Shown: positions 48,685-57,801, counted from the first letter of the stretch. The stretch is DNA of 64,000 bases from Clostridia bacterium (GCA_017620615.1 JAGAUW010000011.1:1-64000); one strand, 5' to 3'. Numbers and translations are program-made. The notes: a model not told the origin generated them from the letters alone.

Positions 48685-48725
48685 AAGACGATAACCAAAG
48701 GCTCAGGTTATCGTCTTATTTTTTG
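48685..48725 (+). terminator. Terminator of the ABC exporter operon
   Basis: Twelve-base-pair stem AAGACGATAACC and complement followed by ATTTTTT. Confidence 0.88.
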
Positions 48726-48732
48726 AAATAAA

Positions 48733-48783
48733 ACACAATATATCGCAAAAAAATATTGACAAAAACACAATATATGGTATAAT
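48733..48783 (+). promoter_or_regulatory. Promoter of the second nrdD-nrdG operon with two NrdR boxes
   Basis: TTGACA (48756-48761), 16-bp spacer and TATAAT (48778-48783). NrdR boxes ACACAATATATCGC (48733-48746) and ACACAATATATGGT (48765-48778) start exactly 32 bp apart; the second fills the spacer and touches the -10, so bound NrdR should block RNA polymerase. Confidence 0.88.
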
Positions 48784-48831
48784 TATTAAGCAACCCTGAT
48801 TGCAAAATAACAACAGAAAGTAGGGAAAGTG

Positions 48832-51006
48832 ATGAAAGTAATAAAAAGAAATGGCTCTGAAGTTATTTTTGACATAACAAAAATTATTGCGGCTATTACC
48901 AAAGCCAATGAGGCAGTTGACGAAGACGCACGCATGACTCCACTGCAGATAAAAAGAATTGCCGAGGCTGTTGAACTCAGCTGTATCCGTATGAGCCGCG
49001 CACCCGAGGTGGAAGAAATTCAGGACCTGGTTGAAAGTCAGATTATGGCACACGGTGCATATGAGGTGGCAAAAAAATACATTACATATCGTTATACCCG
49101 TGCCCTTGTCCGTCGCTCAAACACCACTGATGAGCGGATTTTGAGCCTTATTGAATGCTGCAACGAGGAGGCCAAGCAGGAAAATGCAAACAAAAACCCC
49201 ACGGTGAACAGCGTTCAGCGTGACTATATGGCAGGGGAAGTAAGCCGTGACATTACAAACCGCATACTTCTTCCTGAAGACATAGTAAAAGCCCACGAGG
49301 ACGGCATTATCCATTTCCATGACACGGATTATTATGCACAACATATGCACAACTGCGACCTTGTGAACCTTGAGGATATGCTCCAGAACGGCACTGTAAT
49401 TTCAGGCACAATGATTGAACGTCCTCACAGCTTTTCAACCGCCTGCAACATTGCGACACAGATTATCGCTCAGGTTGCCAGCAACCAGTACGGCGGTCAA
49501 AGTATTTCTCTCACCCACCTTGCACCATTTGTTCAGGTGAGCCGTGAAAAAATCAGAAAAAGCCTCACCGCAGAAATGGACGATGCAGGTATAAATCTCA
49601 CCCAGGAGCAATTTGACGGCATTGTTGAAAAAAGACTCCGCGAAGAGATAAACCGCGGTGTCCAGACCATTCAATATCAGGTTGTGACACTCCTTACCAC
49701 CAACGGACAGGCGCCCTTTGTTACTGTATTTATGTATCTTGGCGAAGCAAAGAACGAACAGGAAAAAAAGGACCTTGCAATTATAATCGAAGAAACCCTC
49801 CTCCAACGATATCAGGGCGTAAAGAACGAGGACGGGGTTTATGTTACTCCTGCTTTCCCCAAGCTCATTTATGTTCTTGAAGAACAGAATATCCACGATG
49901 ATTCACCTTACTACTACCTGACAAAGCTTGCTGCAAAATGCACGGCACGCCGTATGGTTCCTGACTACATCTCCGAAAAGAAAATGCTGGAGCTGAAAGT
50001 GGACAAGAACGGCGAGGGCCATTGCTACACCTGTATGGGGTGCCGCAGCTTTTTGACACCTTTCGTTGACGAAGACGGAAATCCCAAGTACTATGGCCGC
50101 TTCAACCAGGGCGTTGTCACCATAAACTTGGTAGACGTGGCACTTTCCTCAGGCGGAAATTTGGAAAAATTCTGGTCAATTTTTGATGAAAGACTTGAAC
50201 TTTGTCACAGAGCACTCCTTTGCCGTCACGAAAGATTGAAAGGCACCACATCTGATGCTGCACCAATTCTTTGGCAGCACGGCGCTTTAGCAAGACTTGA
50301 AAAAGGCGAGGTTATCGACAAGCTCCTCTATGGCGGATATTCCACCATTTCTCTTGGCTATGCAGGTCTTTATGAATGTGTTAAGCAAATGACAGGCAAA
50401 AGCCACACCGACCCCTCAGCAACACCTTTTGCACTTCAGGTAATGCAACATATGAATGATGCCTGCAAAAAGTGGAAAGAAATGCACAATATTGACTTTA
50501 GTCTTTATGGAACGCCCCTCGAATCCACCACCTATAAGTTTGCAAAATGTCTGCAAAAGCGTTTTGGCGTGGTTGAGGGTATCACCGACAAGGGCTATAT
50601 AACAAACAGCTATCACATCCACGTAAGCGAAGAGGTTGACGCTTTCACAAAGCTTGCCTTTGAATCACAATTCCAGCAGCTCTCACCTGGTGGAGCAATC
50701 AGCTATGTGGAAGTTCCCGATATGCAAAACAACCTCGAGGCTGTTCTTCAGGTTATGAAATTCATTTATGACAACATTATGTATGCCGAGCTCAACACCA
50801 AGTCAGACTACTGTCAGGAATGTGGCTGGGATGGTGAAATTGAGATTGCCGAAGTTGACGGAAAGCTCATCTGGAAGTGCCCCAAATGCCAGAACACCGA
50901 CCAAAGCAAAATGAATGTTGCAAGACGCACCTGCGGTTACATCGGAACTCAGTACTGGAATCAGGGAAGAACTCAGGAAATAAAAGAAAGGGTACTGCAT
51001 TTATAA
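48832..51006 (+). CDS. nrdD: Anaerobic (class III) ribonucleoside-triphosphate reductase, second copy
   Basis: Complete NrdD of 724 aa. An ATP-cone occupies residues 1-90 (MKVIKRNGSEVIFDITKI), followed by the catalytic barrel with HFHDTDYYAQHMHNCDLVNL and GCRSFLTPF. A zinc-binding site of two CxxC pairs (CQECGWDG, WKCPKCQN) precedes the glycyl-radical loop RRTCGYIGTQYWNQGR. This is the common Firmicutes/E. coli-like form, distinct from the copy at the left edge. ATG at 48832 behind AGGGAAAG; a GTG one codon earlier is an alternative. nrdG follows after one base. Confidence 0.96.
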   Translation: MKVIKRNGSEVIFDITKIIAAITKANEAVDEDARMTPLQIKRIAEAVELSCIRMSRAPEVEEIQDLVESQIMAHGAYEVAKKYITYRYTRALVRRSNTTDERILSLIECCNEEAKQENANKNPTVNSVQRDYMAGEVSRDITNRILLPEDIVKAHEDGIIHFHDTDYYAQHMHNCDLVNLEDMLQNGTVISGTMIERPHSFSTACNIATQIIAQVASNQYGGQSISLTHLAPFVQVSREKIRKSLTAEMDDAGINLTQEQFDGIVEKRLREEINRGVQTIQYQVVTLLTTNGQAPFVTVFMYLGEAKNEQEKKDLAIIIEETLLQRYQGVKNEDGVYVTPAFPKLIYVLEEQNIHDDSPYYYLTKLAAKCTARRMVPDYISEKKMLELKVDKNGEGHCYTCMGCRSFLTPFVDEDGNPKYYGRFNQGVVTINLVDVALSSGGNLEKFWSIFDERLELCHRALLCRHERLKGTTSDAAPILWQHGALARLEKGEVIDKLLYGGYSTISLGYAGLYECVKQMTGKSHTDPSATPFALQVMQHMNDACKKWKEMHNIDFSLYGTPLESTTYKFAKCLQKRFGVVEGITDKGYITNSYHIHVSEEVDAFTKLAFESQFQQLSPGGAISYVEVPDMQNNLEAVLQVMKFIYDNIMYAELNTKSDYCQECGWDGEIEIAEVDGKLIWKCPKCQNTDQSKMNVARRTCGYIGTQYWNQGRTQEIKERVLHL

Positions 51007-51007
51007 T

Positions 51008-51532
51008 ATGAACTATTGCGAAATAAAAAAATGCGATATCGCCAACGGAGAGGGTGTTCGTACCACCCTCTTTGTTTCAGGCTGTACCAATCACTGCGAG
51101 GACTGTTTTCAGCCTCAGACTTGGGACTTTGACTACGGAAAGCCTTTCACAGATGAGGTGGCAAACGAAATCATACAGTCGGTAAAGCCCTATTACATAA
51201 ACGGGCTGACCCTCCTTGGCGGCGAGCCTTTTGAGCCCAAAAACCAAAAAGGACTTCTTCCTTTCCTGAAAAAATTCAGGGAAGAATGCCCAGACAAAAC
51301 CATTTGGTGTTTCACAGGCTTTTTGCTTGACGAAGAACTTTTAAAAGACGGCTCTTACCCAAGGTGTGATGTGACCGATGAAATGCTCAGCTGTATCGAC
51401 GTACTTGTTGACGGCAGATACAAAAAAGAACTAAAAGACATTTCCCTCAAATTCCGCGGCTCATCAAACCAAAGGATAATCGATATGAACAAGACCCGAG
51501 TTTCTGGCGAAATTGTCTTGTGGGAAAATTAG
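51008..51532 (+). CDS. nrdG: Anaerobic RNR activating protein, second copy
   Basis: Compact radical-SAM activase of 174 aa. Cluster motif CTNHCEDC (CX3CX2C) near residue 27 and the glycine-rich SAM segment TLLGGEPFEP near residue 74. It follows nrdD with one base between stop and start, so translation is coupled. Its length and sequence differ from the 229-residue activase at 987-1676, which suggests each activates its own NrdD. Confidence 0.95.
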   Translation: MNYCEIKKCDIANGEGVRTTLFVSGCTNHCEDCFQPQTWDFDYGKPFTDEVANEIIQSVKPYYINGLTLLGGEPFEPKNQKGLLPFLKKFREECPDKTIWCFTGFLLDEELLKDGSYPRCDVTDEMLSCIDVLVDGRYKKELKDISLKFRGSSNQRIIDMNKTRVSGEIVLWEN

Positions 51533-51536
51533 ATAA

Positions 51537-51575
51537 CAAAGAAGACCAAAGCTCAGCTTTGGTCTTCTTCTCTTA
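51537..51575. terminator. Bidirectional terminator between nrdG and ppa
   Basis: GAAGACCAAAGCT and its exact complement around a single C (the loop opens to a few bases), with T-rich sequence on both sides. Confidence 0.8.
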
Positions 51576-51580
51576 CTAAA

Positions 51581-52114
51581 CTACTTACAAAAATTCTCAA
51601 TATAGTTGGTGATTGCATCACCTATAACCCGACGTGCCTCTTCCTTTCCGCTTACCTCATCAACAGCCGTGTCCTTATGCTCAAGATTTTTATAAACCAT
51701 AAAGAAGTGTCTCATTTCATCAAAAATATGAGCAGGAAGCTGGTCAATGTCGGTATAATGATTATATGTGGGATCGCTGAAAGGTATGGCGATTATCTTT
51801 TCGTCACTTCTGCCGTTATCAATCATAGAAATCACGCCTATTGGATATGCCCGCACGAGTGACATCGGTTCAAGAGGCTCAGAGCAAAGAAGCAACACAT
51901 CAAGAGGGTCATTGTCATTACCATAAGTCCTTGGGATGAAGCCATAGTTCGCAGGATAATGGGTCGAGGTATAAAGTATACGGTCAAGCATAATATATCC
52001 TGTTTCCTTGTCAAGCTCATACTTTTTCTTGCTGCCCTTTGAAATTTCAATTACACAAATAAAATCGTCAACATTTATTCTCTTTGGTGAAATATCGTGC
52101 CATATATTTGACAT
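51581..52114 (-). CDS. ppa: Inorganic pyrophosphatase (family I)
   Basis: Hydrolyses pyrophosphate, pulling biosynthetic reactions such as ADP-glucose and tRNA charging. 177 aa with the metal-binding signature GNDNDPLDVLLL, YPANYGFIPRTYG upstream of it and the C-terminal half VYKNLEHKD. The soluble family I type is less usual in Clostridia than family II or membrane pyrophosphatases. AAGGAGA precedes the ATG. Monocistronic. Confidence 0.93.
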   Translation of the reverse strand: MSNIWHDISPKRINVDDFICVIEISKGSKKKYELDKETGYIMLDRILYTSTHYPANYGFIPRTYGNDNDPLDVLLLCSEPLEPMSLVRAYPIGVISMIDNGRSDEKIIAIPFSDPTYNHYTDIDQLPAHIFDEMRHFFMVYKNLEHKDTAVDEVSGKEEARRVIGDAITNYIENFCK

Positions 52115-52197
52115 TTAACATTCTCCTTGTTTTCTTATTTGAATATATTTTATACTATTTTAAAAATAAAATCAATACCTAATATTTTGAAATTAAA

Positions 52198-52232
52198 GCA
52201 AAAAAACGACTTGCCTGTGCAAGTCGCTTTTT
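52198..52232 (-). terminator. Terminator after tRNA-Ser
   Basis: Stem CGACTTGC/GCAAGTCG and a T run on the minus strand, two bases after the CCA end. Confidence 0.82.
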
Positions 52233-52233
52233 C

Positions 52234-52325
52234 TGGAGGAGAGGATGGGATTCGAACCCACGGTACGCTATAAACGTACACAGCATTTCCAATGCTGCGC
52301 CTTAAACCATCTCGACCACCTCTCC
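52234..52325 (-). tRNA. tRNA-Ser (anticodon GGA)
   Basis: A 92-nt type II tRNA. Acceptor stem GGAGAGG/CCTCTCC, anticodon arm GCATTGGAAATGC with anticodon GGA, a long variable arm (GTACGTTTATAGCGTAC) and T arm GTGGGTTCGAATCCCAT. The CCA end is encoded. The discriminator base is T rather than the G usual in tRNA-Ser. It reads UCC and UCU codons. Confidence 0.95.
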
Positions 52326-52434
52326 GAGACCTAAATCAGTATACTACATTTCCACGAAAAAATCAAGCTATTAAATAAAAAAATTTTGGATATAATATCA
52401 TAAGTACAAACTTAAAAGAAAAGAGGGTACCAAA

Positions 52435-52692
52435 ATGAAAGAATTTGTATACAAAATAACCGACGAAATAGGCATCCACGCACGCCCCGCAGGACTCCTT
52501 GTGAAAAAAGCCTCGGAATTCGCCTCGGAAATAACCATCCATTTAGGCGAAAAAGAGGCAAGTGCAAAAAAAATATTTTCCGTTATGTCCCTTGGTGCAA
52601 AATGCGGTGATGAAATAAAAGTCACCATCTATGGCGTTGACGAAGACAAAGCCGCTATGGAAATGGAAGACTTTCTGAAAAACAACCTTTAA
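52435..52692 (+). CDS. HPr-like phosphocarrier protein lacking regulatory Ser46
   Basis: An 85-residue HPr-fold protein. The active histidine motif is intact (GIHARPAG, His15), so phosphorylation by Enzyme I is possible. The regulatory serine region reads AKKIFSVMSLGA, with Lys where Firmicutes HPr has Ser46 (LKSIMGVMSLG), so control by HPr kinase and binding to CcpA should be lost. Monocistronic, with AAGAGGG ahead of the ATG and a terminator behind. It could be a second, specialised HPr; the main ptsH may lie elsewhere. Confidence 0.88.
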   Translation: MKEFVYKITDEIGIHARPAGLLVKKASEFASEITIHLGEKEASAKKIFSVMSLGAKCGDEIKVTIYGVDEDKAAMEMEDFLKNNL

Positions 52693-52699
52693 AAACCAG

Positions 52700-52740
52700 A
52701 ACACCTGCACCCCAAAAGGGATGCAGGTATCTTTTTTTAT
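52700..52740 (+). terminator. Terminator of the HPr gene, perhaps shared with typA
   Basis: Stem ACCTGCA..CCC/GGG.TGCAGGT followed by seven T; T-rich also in the opposite direction. Confidence 0.82.
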
Positions 52741-54560
52741 TTTTCTCTTGCCTTTGCTTTGAGCCTGAGTTGTGTGTCAAGAATTCTCTTTCTCAAACGA
52801 AGGCTCTTTGGTGTTACCTCCAAAAGCTCATCATCCGCTAAGAATTCAATGCACATTTCAAGGCTGAGCTTTATGGGCGGCACAAGCTTAAGTGCCTCGT
52901 CACTGCCTGATGCACGGGTGTTGGTAAGCTGCTTTTTCTTGCAGACATTCACCGCCATATCCTCAAGCTTTGGGTTCATACCAACAATCATACCCTCATA
53001 AACAGGTGTGCCTGGTCCAATAAACAGCGAGCCTCTGTCCTGAATTTTAAAGAGTCCATATCCCACAGCCTCACCAGTATCAAAAGAAACCAGCGAGCCT
53101 GTATATCTTCTTGTTATCTCGCCCTTATAAGGCTGATATTCATAAAATATGGAGTTCAGAATTCCCTCACCCTTGGTGTCGGTCAAAAACTCGTTGCGAT
53201 AACCAAGAAGTCCACGGGCAGGGATAAGATATTCAAGACGCATACGGTCACTTCCCTGCGGCGCCATTTGAGTGAGCTCACCCTTGCGCGCACCCATCTT
53301 TTCCATAACAGCACCCATTGTGGCCTCGGGCACGTCAATAACCAGTTTTTCAATGGGCTCACAAAGTGTTCCGTCAATCTCTTTGAGCAAAACCTTTGGC
53401 GTGCTCACCGAAAATTCATAACCCTCACGGCGCATAGTCTCAATAAGAATTGAAATATGCATTTCGCCTCTGCCTGCCACGCGGAAAGTATCGGTTGTCT
53501 CGCCGTCTTCAACTCGGAGCGACACATCTTTCAGCATTTCTTTCATAAGCCTGTCACGGATTTGTCTTGAGGTGACAAACTTGCCCTCTTTTCCTGCAAA
53601 GGGACTGTCATTTACAGCAAAGGTCATTTCAATGGTAGGCTCACCGATTTTAACAAAAGGCATGGGCTCGGGCTTTGTGACAGACGCCACCGTATCGCCA
53701 ATTGTAATATCAGGGATTCCTGAAACACAAACAATATCCCCCACCTTTGCAGACTCAACAGCAGTTCTGCCCAAACCATCTATCTGATATATATTTGAAA
53801 TCTTGGCCTTGTATGGTGCATGCTTCTGGTGATAATCGCAAACCATAATCTCCTGATTTTGACGGAGCTCGCCACGTTCAATTCTGCCAATTGCCATTCT
53901 TCCTACATAGTCATTGTAGTCAATGGATGACACAAGCATCTGCACCTCACCCGTGGCATCGCCCTCGGGAGCTGGAATATGCTCAACTATTGTCTTGAAC
54001 AAAAGTTCAAGGTCTTTCCCTGGCGAATAGGGGTTGAGAGTCGCAGTCCCTGCTCTGCCTGAACAGAAGATAATTGGGCTGTCAATCTGCTCATCATTTG
54101 CGTCAAGGTCCAAAAGAAGTTCCAGAACCTCGTCAGGAATTTCGTCAAGACGTGCATCGGGTCTGTCCATTTTGTTCACAACGATTATAATTCTGTGCTG
54201 CATTTCAAGGGCCTTCTGAAGCACAAATCTTGTCTGTGGCATAGGTCCCTCAGCCGCATCAACAAGCAGAATTACGCCGTTAACCATCTTGAGGATTCTC
54301 TCCACCTCGCCGCTGAAATCCGCGTGCCCTGGGGTGTCAATAATATTCATCTTTATATCTTTATAATAAACCGAGGTGTTTTTCGCGAGAATGGTGATAC
54401 CCCTCTCTCTTTCAAGGTCGCCGTTGTCCATAACGCGCTCCTCAACCACCTGATTTTCACGGTAAACACCGCCCTGCTTAAGCATTTCGTCAACCAAAGT
54501 CGTCTTTCCGTGGTCAACGTGGGCGATAATTGCTACATTTCTCAAATCTTCTCTTTTCAT
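52737..54560 (-). CDS. typA: Ribosome-associated GTPase TypA/BipA
   Basis: Translational GTPase, 607 aa, that binds the ribosome and aids 50S assembly and stress adaptation. G1 [16 protein letters not shown], switch [14 protein letters not shown] and NKMDRPDA are intact; the EF-G-like domains III and V and the BipA-specific C-domain follow. AAAGGAG before the ATG at 54560 (MKREDLRNV) sets the start; the frame opens eight codons earlier. Confidence 0.96.
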   Translation of the reverse strand: MKREDLRNVAIIAHVDHGKTTLVDEMLKQGGVYRENQVVEERVMDNGDLERERGITILAKNTSVYYKDIKMNIIDTPGHADFSGEVERILKMVNGVILLVDAAEGPMPQTRFVLQKALEMQHRIIIVVNKMDRPDARLDEIPDEVLELLLDLDANDEQIDSPIIFCSGRAGTATLNPYSPGKDLELLFKTIVEHIPAPEGDATGEVQMLVSSIDYNDYVGRMAIGRIERGELRQNQEIMVCDYHQKHAPYKAKISNIYQIDGLGRTAVESAKVGDIVCVSGIPDITIGDTVASVTKPEPMPFVKIGEPTIEMTFAVNDSPFAGKEGKFVTSRQIRDRLMKEMLKDVSLRVEDGETTDTFRVAGRGEMHISILIETMRREGYEFSVSTPKVLLKEIDGTLCEPIEKLVIDVPEATMGAVMEKMGARKGELTQMAPQGSDRMRLEYLIPARGLLGYRNEFLTDTKGEGILNSIFYEYQPYKGEITRRYTGSLVSFDTGEAVGYGLFKIQDRGSLFIGPGTPVYEGMIVGMNPKLEDMAVNVCKKKQLTNTRASGSDEALKLVPPIKLSLEMCIEFLADDELLEVTPKSLRLRKRILDTQLRLKAKAREK

Positions 54561-54716
54561 AAATTCGCTCCTTTTTTGTACCAAACGCTATTATACAACT
54601 TTTTTTGCCGTTTGTCTACCGCTTTGAAAATATTTTTCAAAAAGGGCAAAGCCCCGCGGAATATGGCGGGACTTTCGTTAGTTGGAAATTTGTTAGCACA
54701 TCAGTGCGTCTAAAAT

Positions 54717-54872
54717 AAAAAAGGTGCACGGCAGCGCCGTACACCGAAAAACGCACTGCTTTTGTCGCCAAACAAATTCAAACAAGCAAAACAAGCATGT
54801 GTAAATAAGCAATGCATTTTTACCAAAAGGTAAAAAAACACACTCGTTTCACTCATATTAAATTTGTTTGGC
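54717..54872 (-). ncRNA. Structured pseudoknot RNA, copy B
   Basis: About 156 nt. P1 pairs GCCAAACAAATT (54767-54778) with 54861-54872, 12 bp and perfect, starting at the predicted first base. The crossing helix joins 54808-54821 to 54747-54760: 14 pairs including two G-U. A local hairpin of T run, ACCTTTTGGT and A run shares AAAAA with the crossing helix. The terminator (54723-54745, then T run) follows TTTTTCGG directly. It is equivalent to copies A and C. Confidence 0.82.
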
Positions 54873-54878
54873 ACAAAT

Positions 54879-54907
54879 ATAATACCACACCTTTCCCAAT
54901 TTGTAAA
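54879..54907 (-). promoter_or_regulatory. Promoter of structured RNA copy B
   Basis: Minus-strand TTTACA (54902-54907), 17-bp spacer and TATTAT (54879-54884); the expected start is the first base of P1. Confidence 0.72.
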
Positions 54908-54937
54908 GAAAAACTTTTCCCATATATTCCCCTTTTC

Positions 54938-54966
54938 TTGACAAAATTCTGCTTTATTGATATACT
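54938..54966 (+). promoter_or_regulatory. Promoter of mscL
   Basis: TTGACA (54938-54943), 17-bp spacer and TATACT (54961-54966), close upstream of mscL. Confidence 0.8.
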
Positions 54967-55003
54967 GATTTCATAAAACTTAATACGAAAGGTTGTTTTT
55001 ATT

Positions 55004-55441
55004 ATGTGGGAAGAATTTAAAAAATTTGCCTTCAAAGGCAACGTAATCGACATGGCAGTCGGCGTTGTTGTGGGCGGTGCTTTCAGCACAATAGTTAACT
55101 CTCTGGTTAAAGATATAATTATGCCAATCTTCGGTTTTATCACCGCAGGTATGGACTTCACAGCACTCAAGGTTGTTCTCTCCGAGGCAACTGAAGAAAA
55201 GGCAGAAGCCGCTATTCTTTATGGCTCATTTATCCAGAATATAATCAGCTTTTTGATTATTGCCTTTTCAATTTTCATTGTTATCAAGGGCATCACAAAA
55301 GCACAGTCTTTAAGAAAAGCTCCCGAGCCTGAGGTTATTGAAGAAGCTCCAAAGGCTCCCACTCAGGAAGAGCTTCTCACTGAAATCCGTGACCTGCTTA
55401 AAGCATCCTCCGTTCCCGCTTTGGAAGAAGGAAAAGACTAA
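55004..55441 (+). CDS. mscL: Large-conductance mechanosensitive channel
   Basis: Osmotic safety valve, a homopentameric channel of 145 aa. The N-terminal amphipathic helix (MWEEFKKFAFKGN) and TM1 with VIDMAVGVVVGGAFSTIVNS match MscL closely; TM2 (FLIIAFSIFIVIKGI) is followed by a charged C-terminal helix bundle. AAAGG before the ATG. Monocistronic. Confidence 0.97.
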   Translation: MWEEFKKFAFKGNVIDMAVGVVVGGAFSTIVNSLVKDIIMPIFGFITAGMDFTALKVVLSEATEEKAEAAILYGSFIQNIISFLIIAFSIFIVIKGITKAQSLRKAPEPEVIEEAPKAPTQEELLTEIRDLLKASSVPALEEGKD

Positions 55442-55456
55442 CACAAAAAGCACAAA

Positions 55457-55490
55457 CCCCGAAAGGAAATCCTTTCGGGGAATTTTTTAT
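55457..55490. terminator. Terminator between mscL and glnN
   Basis: CCCCGAAAGG and its complement around AAAT, followed by AATTTTTT on the plus strand; probably bidirectional. Confidence 0.85.
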
Positions 55491-57574
55491 TTTATACTGA
55501 ATATTATATCGCCATAAGAGGGCACAGGCCAAAAGCCTCTGTCTGATTCAGCCTCAACGCTGTCCACCAAAAATCTCAGCCTTTCCATCTTGGGAATAAC
55601 GCTGTCAGCAAAGAATCTTGCCACCTCCAGTGATGTACCATTCGGCACATTTTTAAGGTCGCTATCAAGAGCATTGTTTATCTCTGTGATTTCATCAGCC
55701 GCCGCCGCTATCTTTTTAAGAGCACCCTTTTCGGTCTCAAAAGGAATATCAGGGCAAACCTCACGCTTTGCAATGATTGTTTCACAAAGACCTCTCTGAA
55801 CATCGGAAATCGCAGGAGAATAATCCTTTTTCACCATATCCACCATGGTAAGAGCCTCGATGTTCACAAGCTTTGAGTACTGCTCAAGCAAAATCTCATA
55901 TCTGGCACGCATTTCGGTTTCGTTGTAAACCCCGTGGCGCTTGAACAAATCCAAATTCTCCTGATGAATATAATAAGGAAGTGCATCAACCGTAGTTCTG
56001 AGATTAAGGAGCCCGCGCTTTTCAGCGTCTTTCACCCAGCCGTCTGAATATCCGTTTCCGTCAAAGATAATGGCATCGTGTTCTGTTATAATGCGCTTAA
56101 GGAGAGTATGTACTGCACCTAAGAAATCAGGCTTACCCTCCAACTCATCCGCAAAAAGCATAAGCTCGTCCGCAACGATGGTGTTGAGCATAATATTTGC
56201 GCAGGCAATGGATTCACTTGAGCCAAGCATACGGAACTCAAACTTATTTCCCGTAAAAGCAAAAGGCGATGTGCGGTTTCTGTCGGTTGAATCCTTGGGG
56301 AACACAGGGAGTGCATTCACCCCAACCTTCATTGTCTGTCTACCCGACTGAACATAATCATTGTCAGCCTTTATAGCATCCAAAACCCCTGCAAGTTCTG
56401 TTCCAAGGAACATAGAAATAATAGCAGGCGGGGCTTCGTGTGCACCAAGACGATGGTCATTTCCGGCACTTGCCGCTGAAATGCGAAGTAAATCCTGATG
56501 CTTATGTACTGCACTGATAACAGCACAGAGGAAAACCAAAAACTGTGCATTGTCGTGAGGCGATTTCCCCGGCTCAAAAAGGTTCTCTCCGGTATTTGTG
56601 GTAAGTGACCAGTTGTTATGTTTACCGCTTCCGTTCACTCCCTCAAAAGGCTTTTCGTGGAGCAGGCAAACCATTCCGTGCCTTTCTGCAACAACCTTCA
56701 TCATTTCCATAGTGAGCTGATTGTGGTCTGTAGCGATATTTACAGTGGTAAAAATCGGTGCCAGCTCGTGCTGAGCAGGTGCCGCCTCGTTGTGCTTTGT
56801 TTTTGCCAAAATTCCCAATTTCCAAAGCTCTTCGTCAAGCTCTTTCATATATGCCGAAACCCTTGACTTAAGCTTGCCAAAATAATGGTCTTCAAGCTCC
56901 TGTCCCTTTGGCGCAGGTGTGCCGAAAAGTGTTCTTCCACAATATATAAGGTCCTTGCGCTGTTCAAACACTTCCTTGTCAATCAGGAAGTATTCTTGCT
57001 CAGGTCCAACTGTTGGAACAACCCTCACAACATCATCTTTACCAAATAGCTTGAGGATTCTCACAGCCTGACGGCTGACTGCTTCCATCGAGCGGAGCAG
57101 CGGTGTCTTTTTGTCCAAAGACTCACCGCCATAAGAACAAAAGGCAGTGGGAATACAAAGAGTTCCATCTTTAATAAAAGCATATGATGTCGGGTCCCAA
57201 GCGGTATAGCCTCTTGCCTCAAAGGTAGCACGAAGTCCGCCAGACGGAAAGCTTGAAGCATCAGGCTCACCCTTTATGAGTTCTTTTCCCGAAAATTCCA
57301 TAATAATGTTTCCGGCACCGCTTGGAGTAATAAAGCTGTCATGTTTTTCAGCAGTAACACCCGTCATAGGCTGAAACCAGTGGGTAAAATGTGTTGCACC
57401 TTTTTCAATAGCCCAATCCTTCATAGCGGATGCAATCTCATCCGCAACAGCACGGTCGAGAACCTCACCATTGTTTATGGTTTTTTTAAGTGCTCTGTAA
57501 ATATCTCTGGGCAGTCTTTCTTTCATAACGGTTTCATTAAAAACCAAGCTGCCAAAAATCTCAGGTATATTCAT
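55487..57574 (-). CDS. glnN: Glutamine synthetase type III
   Basis: ATP-dependent ammonia assimilation, glutamate to glutamine; 695 aa, the large dodecameric GSIII form. Recognisable parts: [61 protein letters not shown] and [18 protein letters not shown] precedes the ATG. It is monocistronic behind a promoter and an intrinsic terminator hairpin in the leader (57612-57643), which suggests transcription attenuation. Confidence 0.96.
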   Translation of the reverse strand: MNIPEIFGSLVFNETVMKERLPRDIYRALKKTINNGEVLDRAVADEIASAMKDWAIEKGATHFTHWFQPMTGVTAEKHDSFITPSGAGNIIMEFSGKELIKGEPDASSFPSGGLRATFEARGYTAWDPTSYAFIKDGTLCIPTAFCSYGGESLDKKTPLLRSMEAVSRQAVRILKLFGKDDVVRVVPTVGPEQEYFLIDKEVFEQRKDLIYCGRTLFGTPAPKGQELEDHYFGKLKSRVSAYMKELDEELWKLGILAKTKHNEAAPAQHELAPIFTTVNIATDHNQLTMEMMKVVAERHGMVCLLHEKPFEGVNGSGKHNNWSLTTNTGENLFEPGKSPHDNAQFLVFLCAVISAVHKHQDLLRISAASAGNDHRLGAHEAPPAIISMFLGTELAGVLDAIKADNDYVQSGRQTMKVGVNALPVFPKDSTDRNRTSPFAFTGNKFEFRMLGSSESIACANIMLNTIVADELMLFADELEGKPDFLGAVHTLLKRIITEHDAIIFDGNGYSDGWVKDAEKRGLLNLRTTVDALPYYIHQENLDLFKRHGVYNETEMRARYEILLEQYSKLVNIEALTMVDMVKKDYSPAISDVQRGLCETIIAKREVCPDIPFETEKGALKKIAAAADEITEINNALDSDLKNVPNGTSLEVARFFADSVIPKMERLRFLVDSVEAESDRGFWPVPSYGDIIFSIK

Positions 57575-57611
57575 AAAGCTTCCCCCCTACGTAAAATCCA
57601 CATCAAATACC

Positions 57612-57643
57612 AAAAAAAGTGCTGTGGGCAACCCCACAGCACC
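57612..57643 (-). promoter_or_regulatory. Terminator hairpin in the glnN leader, candidate attenuator
   Basis: Minus-strand GTGCTGTGGG and its exact complement CCCACAGCAC around loop GTTG, then TTTTTTT. It lies about 12 nt downstream of the predicted start site and 37 bp before glnN. Unless antiterminated it would stop all transcription. I could not fit a known aptamer or an ANTAR hairpin pair to it. Confidence 0.75.
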
Positions 57644-57661
57644 CATTTGTTTTACAGGTAA

Positions 57662-57690
57662 ATTATACACTTTGGGGGCTGTTTTGTCAA
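57662..57690 (-). promoter_or_regulatory. Promoter of glnN
   Basis: Minus-strand TTGACA (57685-57690), 17-bp spacer and TATAAT (57662-57667), both perfect consensus hexamers. Confidence 0.85.
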
Positions 57691-57726
57691 TACAATTAAA
57701 AAAAATATAAAATTTTAAAAAAAGTC

Positions 57727-57755
57727 TTGATTTTTCAAATAAACTATGGTATTAT
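57727..57755 (+). promoter_or_regulatory. Promoter of rpsT
   Basis: TTGATT (57727-57732), 17-bp spacer and TATTAT (57750-57755), divergent from the glnN promoter. Confidence 0.7.
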
Positions 57756-57801
57756 ATTACAAGTTGACTTAAGATTTAGATTATTAAGCGGAGGTGAAAT
57801 T

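Noticed and set aside
54717-54872. A small peptide encoded inside the structured RNA
   Set aside because: Short open frames differ among the three copies and have no ribosome site; only the RNA pairing is kept.
57612-57690. Glutamine-II or glnA riboswitch in front of glnN
   Set aside because: The leader before the terminator is too short and lacks the conserved core of those aptamers.
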